Shown here: in pieces, positions 1-11,522 of the stretch
How positions within the stretch are numbered: position 1 is the first letter of the stretch
Layout: every line of letters begins with the position of its first letter
Assembly: GCA_951799425.1 (NCBI GenBank)
Contig: OX637410.1
Coordinates: 6,200,001 to 6,264,000 of the forward strand
DNA: 64,000 nucleotides
Reading direction: 5' to 3'
From: Ilex aquifolium
Lineage: Eukaryota > Streptophyta > Magnoliopsida > Aquifoliales > Aquifoliaceae
The notes under the pieces: model-generated
Database searches by the model: none
What the model was told of the DNA's origin: nothing
What the model saw: only the letters and a program-made list of their open reading frames with translations
Made by a program: the position numbers and the translations under genes

Positions 1-83
1 CCAAAACACTCCCATTTATTGACAAAAAAGGTGAAACAAAAGCACATTAGCACACCATACATGTCATTGTTATGTGCTAATCA
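1..83 (-). mobile_element. E0: right end of a minus-strand Athila-like LTR
   Basis: The stretch ends in GTGCTAATCA, the reverse complement of the TGATTAGCAC start shared by the other Athila-like LTRs (compare 5141, 22896 and 42717). Directly after it, the plus-strand integrase of E1 begins in mid-gene. So an LTR element, almost all of it left of the window, is inserted in E1. The target-site duplication would be GTGAC at 84-88, but the partner copy is outside. Confidence 0.75.
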
Positions 84-1052
84 GTGACCCAGAGGAACAT
101 GATGCACCTCTCCCTTGTACTTGTAATCGAGATATTTGACTGTTGGGGCATCGATTTTATGGGTCCCTTCCCCATGTATTTTGGCTACCTGTATATTTTA
201 CTGGCAGTGGACTATGTGTCCAAGTGGGTGGAGGCTATTCGAACCAAGACCAATGACCATCGGGTCGTGGTCAAGTTCTTAAAAGAGAACATCTTTTCGA
301 AGTTCGGGATGCCTCGTGCAATGATAATCGATGGTGGTTCTCATTTTGGTAATAGGCCATTTGCATCTTTAATGCATAAGTATGACATTACACACAAAGT
401 GTCCACCGCTTATCACCCACAAACCAATGGCCATGCCGAGTTTGCCAATAGGGAGATCAAGAACATCCTAGAGAAAATAGTGAACCCTAATAGGAAGGAT
501 TGGTCACTTAGGTTGACTGATGCCCTATGGGCTTACCGCACTACTTACAAGACCATTATAGGCATGTCACCCTATAGGCTAGTCTATGGCAAGGCTTGCC
601 ATTTTTCGGTTGAAATGGAGCACAAGGCTTATTGGGCCATCAAACCTTAAACTTCAACTTGAGAATGAACATAGAGAATAGGAAGTTGGAGATTAATGAT
701 TTAGAGGAGATCCGTAGAGATGCGTATGAGAGCTCGAGAATTTTGAAAGAAAGGGCTAAGATTTTTCATGACAAATTCATTTTAAGAAAGACATTTGAGC
801 CCGGACAAAAAAGTGCTCTTGTACAATTCTCGACTCTCTATCTTTTAAGGAAAACTCTGATCCCGTTGGGATGGCCCCTACCTTGTCAAGGTGACCTACC
901 CCATTGGAGACGTGGAAATCACCAACCCCGAGGATGGCAAGACATTCAAGGTCAATGGCCAAAGACTTAAGCCATTCTTCGAAGGTTTTGAAGGTCAAAG
1001 GGTGGAGGAAGAATTGGTGGATCTGGTTTACCCAGACCTTTTGGAGGATTAA
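84..1052 (+). pseudogene. pol: E1 integrase, 3' part of pol, frameshifted
   Basis: This is the integrase catalytic core and C-terminus of a Ty3/gypsy Athila-like element. The first frame (84-650) carries WGIDFMGPF (first Asp), IDGGSHF (second Asp) and the [10 protein letters not shown] segment with the Glu, so the D,D-35-E set is present. A 1-base loss near 645 moves reading to the frame that starts near 632. A longer A run near 810 (six A where E9 has five) shifts it again, and the C-terminal PDLLED plus stop is in a third frame at 1050-1052. The N-terminal zinc region was removed from view by the E0 insertion. The product cannot be functional. Confidence 0.9.
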
Positions 1053-3132
1053 CAGTTCATGTAGATTTTAGTGTACAATCGCTTTCTTTTATGATTTAAT
1101 TTTCAAGTCATGTTGTTTACTTACTTTCATCCTTGTGTAGTTTTCGCTCTGGTAATGTGCAGATTACGGTGTTTTTGTCAAAAGCTCCATACGAGGTGTT
1201 CTCTAGCCCTACTTATCTTTTAAAAGTCCTTCATTGCATATCATATTTTTTTTGTTGCATTGAGGACAATGCACGAATCAAGTTGGGTGGGTGAGGTGCA
1301 CCATTTGTATGATACACCAATTGTTTGTGAAAATTTTTGTTGATGATACCAATTTTTGGGGTGAAATTAACCTTTCACATGATCTACAGATTTTTGTTTA
1401 AGAATAGTTAAGAAATACGTTAAAAATTGGAATTTTTTTGTGAAAAATATCTGAATGTTGACCTATATTCCCCTATTTAGAGTGTTGTAGGTTTATGGAT
1501 AGTTTTGATATTTGCTTTGAATTCTGAATACATGAGCACATTATAGAGGTTTATCCTATCCTAATAGTATCACATACTTGTTTACTTTTGAACTCAACCA
1601 TAAGTGCACCATGAACTTGTAGTTTTGGCAATTTACGTATTGAGTTCACATTTTAGAGATTGATATGAATAGTGGAGATAAATAAGTATCCATGAGAGCT
1701 TTAGTGACAATCCTTATTGGAGGGAACTTATATTTACTCAAGGAACATATTTTCAAATTATAAATTTGTTCAATAACCTCATTATGCTTGTTTTGGTTAG
1801 ATGCATTTGGGTAGTTGATTGACTTTGTTTTCATAGGCACAATGCTCCCCTATGCCTATCTAGAAATGATCTTAGGCCATCTTTGATTTTTTTTTAGCCT
1901 TAGCCTTGTTCTTGTAAAATTATCCCTAGTGCCATGTTTGAACCTTGTTGAAAATTCGTTTTCATGCCACACATTTAACCAAGCCGGTGCAAAATGATAA
2001 AACTTTACCACACCTTGGTTGTTCTGAGAGTTGACTATGATTGAACATGAAAGAGAAGGAATAGTGATGTGGAAACCCAACAAAGGAATGGACAATTTGG
2101 AATTCAAATGTTGAATGAAAAAAGAATGAGAAATCCAAGAAGAGGGAGAGGAAAAGGGTGAAAGAAGAAAGAACGATCAAAGAAAAAGGAAAATGTTAAG
2201 GAAAAGAAGAAAAAGAAATAAGGAGTGAAGTGATGGTGTTAGACTGAAAATCCCATAAAAAGGGAGATCTTTTTGAAATAAAGGTCATTCACCCAGAACA
2301 ACCCTCTTTGTTATCTTATATCCTTCGTTTCACTTGCCTCAATATCACCCCAAGGCCTCATTTCAACCCTTGAAAGTCCTAAATAATCTAGAGAAAGCAT
2401 GGGGATAGCATACTTTTAAAGAAAAAGAAAGGTTGATTTTGCTATCTAATGCCCTAGCATTCCTTTCATGAGATTATGCCAAGGTTGTTTTATTCTTATG
2501 CATGTACTTCATTTTTGGATTATATGTGAGCATACTTTGTTTTGTGCATAAGATTCTATCTCACATATACACATGGAGAGCATGCCAGGATAACCATAGT
2601 GTGATTCATTGTTGAGAGACACCCTTGGTGAGAGTAGCATCCAAGCTGAATTTGGATAGCCGAGTGAATGTGAATTTCGTTTAGTAAATGTTTAAATTAC
2701 ATGTCTATTCCACACACACACGAGTTTAAAAATGAATGTGTAGGTACATACTCTAGAATAGCATTTAAAACCATGGTGATGCTCATGTGTGCTTAGTTCG
2801 GGCATTTGAACAATGTCGTCATGTAACCCTATGCTTGCGGGATGGGGGAATATTGCTCAACTTTTGATATTTGATAGATTTAGAAATGCCCTCGTCAATT
2901 GAATCTATGTTTTACATTTTGGGTATTCATTTTGGTAGTTAAACCTAGAAATCCATGTCTTGTATTTTGAAAGCATCAAATTTTTAAACCACATTGGGCA
3001 TGATCACTCAATTGTAGTTCATGTTTTTGGTAGAGAAGATGTCATATAGATAGGTTGTTAGAATGTCTAGGAGTTGTGATAAGTTGAATTGGAAGTGAGA
3101 TTTGGAGCACATGATTGTTTTTGCAAGAAAGG
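1053..3132 (+). other. E1 non-coding spacer between pol and env-like gene
   Basis: About 2.1 kb holds no convincing gene. It aligns by eye with spacers of E6 (20100-21530), E9 (51850-53700) and, reversed, E5 (39410-43080) and E2 (6149-6780). Shared landmarks include a GAGTTCACATTTTAG-type segment, TTATGCTTGTTTTGGTTAG and TTTCATGAGATTATGCCAA. It begins with the hairpin and internal polypurine tract listed separately. Conservation between diverged copies of a non-coding block this long suggests a role in the element's RNA, but no role can be read from it. Confidence 0.7.
1257..1296 (+). promoter_or_regulatory. E1 conserved hairpin plus internal polypurine tract
   Basis: GCATTG (1257-1262), loop AGGA and CAATGC (1267-1272) form a 6-bp stem. 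Eight bases later comes AAGTTGGGTGGGTGAGG, which resembles the 3' polypurine tract at 5128-5140. The same pair of signals occurs in E2, E5, E6, E7 and E9. A second priming site for plus-strand DNA is the natural reading, but it is inferred. Confidence 0.6.
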
Positions 3133-3231
3133 CAAAACCTTCCGGAAGGTTTGGTTATAAACCTTCTGGAAGGATTTTTCCAGTGTGCAAAACATTCCGG
3201 AAGGTTTGCTTCGACCTTCCGAAATTTTTTG
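3133..3231 (+). repeat. E1 internal palindrome array, CTTCCGGAAG type
   Basis: Three copies of AACCTTCCGGAAGGTT or close variants (CTTCTGGAAG, ATTCCGGAAG) and one half-decayed copy lie here. Order and spacers (GGTTATAAACC, CAGTGTGCAAAAC, TCGACCTTC, GCCCAGAA) match the array in E1's own LTR at 5380-5580. The array ends about 285 bp before the env-like start. Confidence 0.85.
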
Positions 3232-3516
3232 CCCAGAAGGCTAAAAAAGAGGGTTTTAAGTTCATTTTTTTCGGGAAACCCTTCACTTTCCCTCAAATCT
3301 TAATCTCCCAAACTCTCATCTCTCCCTCTAATCTTTTCCAAGCTTCAAAGATCTCTCACCCACCATCCAAATCTTCCATTCTCCATAGCTAGGGTTGATT
3401 ATTAACTGCATTTGACCGAAATTTCTTGGAGTTCTCCTTTAAAACCCTAGGTTTCTAATTTTCCCCCAATTCTCAAGTCCTCTTAAAGATTCTCCAAAAT
3501 CTCTGAATCCTTTTCT

Positions 3517-4806
3517 ATGGCTCGCATGGGTAGGATCTATGTGGATGCTTTTGAGCCTGTGGAGCAGTTCTTGTTGGTGTTTTTGACGTTTTTGGGTGTC
3601 GAGACACTGTTGGTTCTCATGGCTCACACCAAAACGCACGGGTCCAGATTCCCCACAACCCCGTAGGCACTAGTTCCCACAAGAGGAGCATGGAGGGCCC
3701 GGGTAGTGGACATTGGGAGGAAAGGAGGAAAAAATCAAGACATGATGCTCGTAGGCAAAGGATAGACGAGAAAAATGTCACGCGTGAGCGGTTTGTGGAT
3801 AAAATCACCCTTGGGCCAAATAACGAAGTGGTGAGGATTAGTGAGGGTCATGGATTGCGGATTTGGTTTGAGCCGGTTAGCGGCTATAACCTGGCTTTGT
3901 GTAGGGAGTTTTATAGGAAGTTGAAGGTTGTGGGCGAGGATGGCCGTATTCTTAGGACGAATGTGAGGGGGAAGACGTTTGACGTGACCCCGGATATGAT
4001 TGCTACCCTGTTGAATTACCAGAGGCCTCCCCCTAATACCCTGGTCTACCCATACAATGTCGAAGGGAGTAAAACACTTTATGAGTATGTATAGCTCACC
4101 TATGAGGACCCGACCATATTCAAAGGGACAACTCTAGTCAGGGGCCTCAAGCACTCCTACGGGGTCATGAACACTACATTACAATCTGAACCCTAGGATT
4201 TCTACATGTGTTTATGACTGGGAAGCAAATGGACGTGGCACTTTTGATCTGGGAGTTCATGAAGGAGTTCGCTCATGCTGCAAAGCCGAAGGTGAATCTC
4301 CCCTCTGGCAACCTCATCACTAGGATGTGCTCCTACTGCAAGGTCAAGGCCTGTGCATATGATACACTGCTCCCCCTGAGACTGGTGCAATTGGGAAATC
4401 GAGCAGTAGTAAAAGGGCAGCGAGGACTAGGGGTGAGCGAGCTAGTGCCTCGGGACCTGAGCCATCCTCAGCTGGGCCATTATCTTTTGGACCTTCTACT
4501 TCGGCCCCTGTCCGCACTGTGTCTTAGCTTTTGGACTCCCTAGAGACTACGATGCATGGACTGTCACTGATGGTGACTCGAATCTTCCAGTATACCTTTT
4601 CGGGCGAGCCTATCCCCGGTGGACCTCTGCCGCCTCCGGCCGGACCTTCTACCTCTGCTCCCATGACATCTATAATTGTTGAGACGGGAGGCTCCGGTGA
4701 TGATGACGATGACGAAGAGGAGGAGGGTGGTGATGAGAGTGAGTCTGGGAGCGATGATTGTGAAGCTGGAGAGGAGGAGGATGTTGTAGATGAGGATGAC
4801 GAGTAG
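3517..4806 (+). pseudogene. E1 env-like / plant transposon protein gene, broken
   Basis: This is the gene between pol and the 3' LTR that is typical of Athila elements, often annotated as putative plant transposon protein. Its family relation is clear from comparison with the intact copy in E9: FEPVSGYNLALCREFY and VRGKTFDVTPDMIATLL are shared. An upstream ATG at 3517 opens a leader with a hydrophobic run (FLLVFLTFLGVETLLVLM) that continues into MAHTKTHG. A stop near 3664, a stop at 4092 and several frameshifts break it. The last frame (4531-4806) ends in a strongly acidic tail. The function of this family is unknown; 'env-like' refers to position only. Confidence 0.8.
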
Positions 4807-5126
4807 TTGTGTCTTCATGTTACTGTTTTGTTTCTTTTGATTTTAGGTTGTACATAGTTATGGTTAGTTTTGTCGGCCTAGTAGAAGTTCCTCTAGGATG
4901 TTGGGCAGTTTTGTTTTTGAACTCTTACTCCTTGTACTGAACTTTTGTAAATGATTAATGAAAATTACCACAATTGTTTCATTTTATCTTGCCCAAGTCT
5001 ATCTATTTCTTTAATTGCATTGTGATTTTTGCAATTTGAATGTTTGATGTTTTACTTATTTGAATGGGTTGTTGTAGTTTTATACATTGTGTTTTGAAAT
5101 AAAGTTCGTTAGGGACTAGCAAAACT
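4807..5126 (+). other. E1 region between env-like gene and PPT
   Basis: A non-coding stretch with AT-rich sequence including TAATGAAAATTACCACAATT, which recurs in E4, E5 and E9 after their env-like genes. No gene is seen. It may hold 3' processing or packaging signals, but nothing specific can be read. Confidence 0.5.
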
Positions 5127-5140
5127 CAAGTTGGGGGGTG
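5127..5140 (+). promoter_or_regulatory. E1 3' polypurine tract
   Basis: CAAGTTGGGGGGTG directly precedes the LTR start TGATTAGCAC. This is the expected position for the plus-strand primer of an LTR retrotransposon. Confidence 0.8.
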
Positions 5141-6148
5141 TGATTAGCACAAAATATTGCACATTATGTATGCTTTTATACCTTTTTATACTTGCTTTCG
5201 TGGTGGAAATTGAAGGAAATGAAATTAAGCAAACAATTAATGATGTTGCTGTGTGATTGTAGGTAAAGTGTTGAAAATGGTTCGACCCCCATCGTAGTGC
5301 TCAAAGTCAATGGATATGAGGGGTGGCTTAAAGGGAGGTTTGGAAGAGAAAGAAATCAAGAAAAAGGCAAATCAAGAGAAAACCTTCTGGAAGGTTTGGT
5401 TATAAACCCTTCGGAAGGTTTGCACATTGGACTACCTATGCCCCTGCCAAAACCTTCCGAAAGGTTTTGCACACCAGAAGAAGACCTTCCGGAAGGTTTG
5501 ACACACTGGACAACCTTTTCCTCTGCCTCTGTCAAAACCTTTCGGAACGTTTTGCATCGACCTTTCAAAAGGTTTTGCCCAGAATTTCCAGACACTCGCA
5601 ACTCAAGCTATGCCACTTGGGAGTCCCACCTATGATTATCCCACTTATCCCCTGACATATTCTACATACATACATGCCTCCCTACACTTAAGGTTGGACT
5701 TTGGGGACCAATGCATTAATGTGGAAGAGAGAGAAGGTGGAAGCCAGGGAAGTTGCAGGCTAGGCTTGTCCTAGCCTATCCAAGCCGTCAACTCAGCCCC
5801 TATTGATGGGAGACCTGCACACACATGCTCTAGGAGCCTCATGGACGAAAATGAAGGGGCTCTACACCATTTATTCAGCTTCACACAAGCTTTTGAGGAA
5901 ATAGGCTGCCTAAGCTTAAGAGTAGTATAGAGAGAGAAGCTCTAGGAAGAAGATGAAGTTAGAGAGAGAAAGTTGGGTTTTCATTATTTCTTCACCATTT
6001 TCAGTGTTTTAAGTTTTAAATTACTTGTAATCTTTCCCCTTTGCACTTTAAACTCTTTCACTTAAGTTGTATGCAAGTTTAGCTAGTTGTTTTTAGCATT
6101 TCAATTTCAACATTTGGGTATTGCTTTCAATATTTGTATTTTGGTCAT
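5141..6148 (+). mobile_element. E1 3' LTR, truncated
   Basis: The LTR starts TGATTAGCACAAAATATTGC after the polypurine tract. It contains a CTTCCGGAAG palindrome array (about 5380-5580) and a CTCTCTC/AGAGAG-rich 5'-leader-like part. Near 6148 it breaks off into reverse-strand spacer of E2. Full LTRs of this group are about 1.65-1.95 kb, so roughly 0.6 kb and any neighbouring target-site duplication are missing. Confidence 0.8.
5380..5580 (+). repeat. E1 LTR palindrome array
   Basis: Six AACCTTCCGGAAGGTT-like palindromes are present, most carrying one or two transitions (CTTCTGG, CTTCCGAAAG, TTTCGGAACG). They are separated by 15-35-bp spacers that include ACACCAGAAG and ACACTGG. The array mirrors the internal array at 3133-3231. 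Confidence 0.85.
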
Positions 6149-6789
6149 GAAGGATATGCACTAAACCTCTCATGGGAACATAGTCATCTCCACTATGCAT
6201 GTCAAGCACTAAAATGTGAATCCAATCCGTAAATTGCCAACATTACACGTTCATGGTGCACTATGGTTGAGTTCAAAAGAAAACACATATGTGATACTCA
6301 AACATATGATAGACTTCTATAATGTGCTCATATATTCAAAGTTTAAAGTAAAGACTAATTATCATTAAACCCATAACACTCTGAATAGGGGAATACTATT
6401 CAACATTCAGATATTTTTCACAAAAAATTTCAAAATTTTCACATATTTTGCAACTATTCTACAAAAAAATAGGTCATATATATGAATGGTGAATTTCACC
6501 AAAAAATTGTATTATCAACAAAAAATTTGGTGTATCATACAAATGGTGCACCTCATCCCAAAACTTGAATTATGCATTGTCCTCAATGCAACAAAAAGAT
6601 ATGGAATGCAATGATGGACTTAAAAAAATAAGTAGGGTTAGAGAACACCTCGCAATGAGCTTTGGAAAAAACACCATAATCTGCACATTTGAACAAAGAA
6701 ACTACGGAAAGATGAAAGTAAGTAAACAAATTAACTTGGAAAGTAAATGATAAAAGAAAGCGACTGTACACTAAAATCTACTTGAACAT
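6149..6789 (-). other. E2 spacer remnant downstream of pol
   Basis: Reverse-strand non-coding spacer homologous to 1053-1700. It includes the hairpin GCATTG/CAATGC with loop TCCT on the plus strand (6574-6589) and a decayed internal polypurine tract (CATCCCAAAACTTGAA on the plus strand). The env-like gene, 3' polypurine tract and 3' LTR expected further left are absent, so the left end is a truncation. Confidence 0.7.
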
Positions 6790-9646
6790 TTATTCTTCCA
6801 CAAGGTCCGGGTAAACCGGATCCATCAACTCTTCCTCCACCATTTGAACCTCAAAACCCTCGAAGAATGACTTAAGTCTTTGGCCATTGACCTTGAATGA
6901 TTTGCCATCTTCGGGGTTTGTTCTTTCCACAAATCCGTTGGGGTAGGCCACCTTGACAAGATAGGGGCCATCCCAATGACATCGGAGTTTTGCTCAGAAA
7001 ATTGAGAGTCGAGAATTATACAAGAGCATTTTTTGTCCAGGCTCAAATGTCTTTCTCACAATGGATTTTTCATGAAAGATCTTTGCCCTTTATTTGGAAA
7101 TTTTTGAGCTCTCATATGCATCTTTACAGATTTCCTCTAATTCATTCAACTCCAACTTCCTATTATCTCTGGCTATCCTCAAATTGAAGTTCAAGGTTTT
7201 AATGCCCCAATATACTTTGTGCTCCATCTCTACCAGCAAATGAAAAGCCTTGCCATAGAATAGCCTATAGGGGGACATACCTAGGATAGTCTTGTAAGTT
7301 GTGTGGTAAGCCTACAAGGCATCAATCAACCTAAGTGACCAATCCTTCCAATTTGGGGTCACCATTTTCTCTAGTATGTTTTTTATCACCCTATTGGCCA
7401 ACTCGGCTTGGCCATTAGTCTTTGGGTGATAAGCGGTGGACACCTTATGTATTACGCAATATTTATGCGTTAAGGATGCAAATAGCTTATTACAGAAATG
7501 AGACCCACCGTCACTTTACATTGCACGAGGTACCCCAAACCTTGAAAAGATGTTTTCCTTTAAAAAATTGACCATAACTGGATGGTCATTGGTCTTGTTC
7601 GGGATGGCCTCTACCTACTTGGACACATAGTCCACTGCCAGTAGGATATAGAGGTAGTCAAAAGACATATGGAATGGACCCATGAAGATGCCCCAACAAT
7701 AGAATATTTCAATGACTAGCATAGGAGAAAGGGGCATCATATTACTACGGGTCACACTACCCAACCTTTGACACCTATCATATTCCTTACAAAATGAAAC
7801 ACAATCTTTAATTAAAGAAGGCCAATAAAAACTGGAATGCAAAACCTTAGCCGAAGTTTTCTTTAAAGAGAAGTGGCCACTGCATGCCTTAGAATGGCAT
7901 AATGAAAGGACATCTCACTGTTCATTTTCAGGTACACATCTCCTCATCACTTGATCTGGGCAATACTTGAACAGATACGGGTTGTTGAAGTAGAAGTACT
8001 TCACATCCACCATGAATCTTCGTTTGTCCTCCGGGCTCCAATGCGGTGGTATTTGTCTTGTGTCAATATAATTGCAAATGTCAGCGTACTACGGACAAAC
8101 ATAATGAATAGAAAACAAATGCTCATTGGGAAAACAGTCAGGGATAGGGATATGCTCTTTGGCATCTTGGACTACAAGTCGTGACAAATGGTCCGCCACC
8201 ACATTCTCGACTCCCTTTTTGTCTTTAATGATCAAATTGAATTCTTGAAGGAAGAGGATCCACCTAATGAGTCTCGGTTTTGCATCCTACTTAGACAAAA
8301 TATACTTCAAAGGAGAGTGATCAGTGTAGACTACAATAGGCGAACCAAAGATGTAAGACCTAAATTTGTCCAATGCCAACACTACAGCTAGGAACTCTTT
8401 TTCGGTGGTAGTGTAATTCATTTGTGCTTCATTTCGAGTCTTACTAGCGTAGTATATTACATAAGGCATTTTTTCTTCCCTTTGACAAAGCATTGTGCCG
8501 ACCACGTAATCACTCGCGTAGCACATAAGCTCAAATGGTAATTCCCACTTGGGTGGTCGCATGATTAGAGGTGAAGTGAGCATGCTTTTGAGTTTTTTAA
8601 AAGATGCCTCACAATCATCTGACCACACAAAGGGAACATCTTTTGCAAGAAAATTAGTCAAAGGTCTTGCAATGCACTAAAATCTTTTATGAATCTACGA
8701 TAAAAATCGGCATGGCCAAGAAACTACCTGATATCCTTGACGACCTTTGGAGTGGGGAGGTTGGAAATTGCTTCTACCTTGGATTCTTTTGCTTTGATCC
8801 CCTTAGCAGACACAATGTGCCCAAGCACTATCCCTTGTGTCATCATGAAGTGGCACTTCTCCCAATTTAGCTCCAAGTTCTTCTCTTCACATCTTTCTAG
8901 CACCCTCTCCAAATTCTCCAAGCAACCATTGACTGAATGAATCCCCAAACACTGAGAATTCATCCATGAACACCTCTACAATCTTCTCCACCATATCGCT
9001 AAAGATCCTCATCATGCATCTCTGAAAAGTTCTCGGAGTGTTGCACAACCCAAATGGCATGCGGCGGTAAGCAAAGGTACCAAAGGGGCATGTGATGGTG
9101 GTCTTCTCTTAATCATCCAATGTAATATCTATTTGATTGTAGTTGGAGTAGTCATCCAATATAGAGTATAATAGATGACCGGCTACCCTCTCCAACACTT
9201 GATCGAGGAACGACAAGGGAAAATGATCTTTTCTTGTGCATGAGTTGAGCTTCCGATAATCAATGCAAACCTTCCAACCGGTGACCAACATTGTTGGAAT
9301 CAACTCATTATCATCATTTGCTACCATAGTGACTCCCGACTTCTTTGGTACTACTTGCATGGGGCTAACCCACTTAGTATTGGCAATTGCAAATATAATG
9401 CCCACGTCAAGTAGTTTGAGCACTTCATCTCTCACCACATCCTGCATAATGGGATTTAGTCTCCTTTGTGGTTACCGGCACGGTTTTGCGTCTTCTTCCA
9501 AATAAATTCTATGAGTGCAAATGAGGGGGCTAATCCCCTTGATGTCGGTTATGATCCACCCGATGGCTCTCATATGCCTCCTCAATACTTGCAACAACTC
9601 CTCCTCTTGCCTTGGTTCCAAAGAAAAGCTTATCACCACCGGGAAT
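6790..9646 (-). pseudogene. pol: E2 pol pseudogene (RT, RNase H, integrase)
   Basis: Reading right to left it has the RT N-terminal flank, RT, RNase H (ASDYVVGTML, TEKEFLAVVLAL, VYTDHSPLKYIL), integrase zinc region (CKEYDRCQRLG), integrase core and the final YPDLVEE with stop at 6790-6792. It is broken by many frameshifts and stops. At the RT active site FMDD has become FMDE (near 8960), and RNase H CDAS has become CYAS. Its 5' part is cut at 9646 inside the FPVVIS segment by the E3 LTR. Confidence 0.9.
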
Positions 9647-9824
9647 TGATTAGTAGTTAAAATTAGCATCTTACTATGCTTTTATAAGACTAATTAGGCT
9701 TTGATAGAGTTTCAATGGTGACATTTTAGGAAAAAAGATTGTATAAGGTCCTAAAGTTAATAAACATCAAACTTTCACGCATCACCCACATGTTCTGGAC
9801 AAAAATTGGAGAAGTTTGAAGCAA

Positions 9825-10165
9825 GGCATCAACGTTCAAATGCCAATTCACGTTCGAACACTCATCTTGAAATAATTGAGGGCCCCTAGAAGAGTGCTAG
9901 GGTGATGACATATGGCGTGTTGTAGTTATTCCCACAAAAGAACAAGATCTACTTGAGTACCACGTTCGAACGCCAATGCACGTTCGAATGCCATCTTGAA
10001 TTATTTGAGGACTGTCAGAGTGATGAGACATGGGTTGTTGACTCCTATCTACTGTGGGTGACAAGAGCTACTTGAGTACCACGTTCAAACTCTAGTTAGC
10101 GTTTGAACGCCCATCACAAAAGACAGGAGTCAATGTTCAAACGCCATCCCACGTTCGAACGTTTT
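9825..10165 (+). repeat. E3 LTR palindrome array, paired GTTCGAAC type
   Basis: Four pairs of ACGTTCGAACG-like palindromes, several with TTCAAA or TTTGAA decay, lie in the promoter-proximal LTR. In each pair the starts of the two TTCGAA-like cores are 18 nt apart. Single sites are not kept as well as pairs. The last pair ends about 115 bp before the TATA box. Confidence 0.85.
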
Positions 10166-10277
10166 CCTTAAACAGAATGCAGAGTGGTTGATTTTCCATC
10201 CGGATCTTGGGGCATTCACTTGGGCTTTGAGCACCTAGAACTATTTTTTTACTCTTCTTTGCCCCCTCCTCCTTACC

Positions 10278-10285
10278 TATAAATA
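10278..10285 (+). promoter_or_regulatory. E3 LTR TATA box
   Basis: CCTATAAATAC sits at the same place relative to the palindrome array as in E7 (23484 and 35008). It is a good match to a plant TATA box and probably positions transcription start for the LTR. Confidence 0.65.
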
Positions 10286-11417
10286 CCTCATCTTTGGACT
10301 TGTAATATATAGGATATGTATAGACATAAATAGAGAGGGATAGAGGAAGATAGATCATCTTTTTGGCTGAGGAAGAAACCCTCCAAAAGTAACTAACTTT
10401 CTTCTACTTTCATTATTAGTTTCATTAGCTTCCATTATAAAAGCTTCTTTCTTCACTTAGAGAAGTGAAAACTCTTCCTTCTTTCTAGGTCTCTTGGAGC
10501 CTTGAAGGGTGGAAAGTGATTCACTCAATCTTCGTCGAAGATAGGCTTATTGTGTAGTGTAGTTTCTCTCGTAACTCCTCTACTTGGAGGGATGAGAATC
10601 ACTTACTTTTCTAGCTTGCTCAAAGCCATGAAGAGTGAGTAGTTTCTCATTCACTCTTTAGTAAGAGGTGATGGACATGTATAAATCATTCGGAAGTTAT
10701 TTTTGTGCATTTCATTTATGCTTAATGCTTTATCTTTTGATTGCTTATTGAATGATTGAATGCATCTAGCAAAGCAAAGGTACTTTGTACAACCATGAGT
10801 CCTTCCTAAGACAAGATGACTCTCGGCATAGGAGGATTCATTGGTTCATTGCAAGTACTCCAGCTAGATCTTCATGACTACATTTTAATCTTCACCATTA
10901 TTATGTTTCAAATAAGAATGGAATACTAACGTAGTGGTTGGATAACTTGTAGAATTACTTTCTTGTTTGTAGACGGGTTGAGTCTCGGAACGGACAATTC
11001 TTGTGAATGTCTACAAAGACATTGGAATCATGCTCTTAATTCTCACAATCCCTCTTTATCCTCCAATTAACTTGTTGTTGACACATGGGTTAATTGAGTT
11101 CTCAAGCACAAATATAACAACCGAATGATTGACTACATGTTCAGATCCTCGAGCTAAAGGGTGACTTTTACATTTGAGAGAATATTATATTTTGTCTAGA
11201 AAAATCCATTGGAGAGAATCTTATATTTTGTCCAGGAAATTCCATAAACATCATAATTTTAAATCTCAAGGGTTTCAATCACTTTGGTCTCTGTCACTAT
11301 TTACTCTGAAAAAACAACATTAGTTCCCTGTGGATTCAACCCCAAACTTAACCGTATTATAACTACAACTTGACCGCCTACACTTGGATGTACACATTTC
11401 GGATCAAGTCAAGTTTT

Positions 11418-11435
11418 TGGCGCCATTGCTGGGGA
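11418..11435 (+). promoter_or_regulatory. E3 primer binding site, tRNA-Asp type
   Basis: TGGCGCCATTGCTGGGGA is complementary to the 3' end of plant tRNA-Asp at 16 of 18 positions, as judged from E6 and E9, which have TGGCGCCGTTGCCGGGGA. The two differences are transitions. Confidence 0.8.
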
Positions 11436-11522
11436 ACCAAAAATGTGTTTTAAAATAAAAGGTGTAAAGACCTTCGTTTTTTGTATATATTTTTAATTTA
11501 TTGTATATAATTCTCATTTTAT

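Larger units (their letters stand above)
9647..11411 (+). mobile_element. E3 5' LTR, GTTCGAAC family
   Basis: It starts TGATTAGTAGTTAAAATTAGC (a diverged TGATTAGCACTTAAAATTAGC as in E7) and ends near GATCAAGTCA, six bases before the primer site. It is about 1.77 kb, matching the 1.88 kb E7 3' LTR. It carries a palindrome array followed by the TATA box at 10278. The left flank is E2 pol; a candidate duplication GGAAT (9642-9646) has no visible partner. Confidence 0.8.

Noticed and set aside
4564..4818. Frames opposite the acidic tails of the env-like genes (also 15973-16209, 55218-55595).
   Set aside because: They are reverse readings of Asp/Glu-rich codons, which give long open frames by composition alone.
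3133..5580. CTTCCGGAAG palindromes as heat-shock elements (nTTCnnGAAn).
   Set aside because: Only this palindrome type fits the consensus. The homologous arrays with CTACCGGTAG, GTACCGGTAC and GTTCGAAC do not, so a heat-shock role cannot explain the shared pattern. It remains possible for E1 and E8 alone.
1..9646. E1 and E2 as arms of one inverted-repeat (fold-back) element.
   Set aside because: The arms are diverged, the junction at 6148 is asymmetric and in mid-LTR, and each arm is a part of a standard element in its own orientation.
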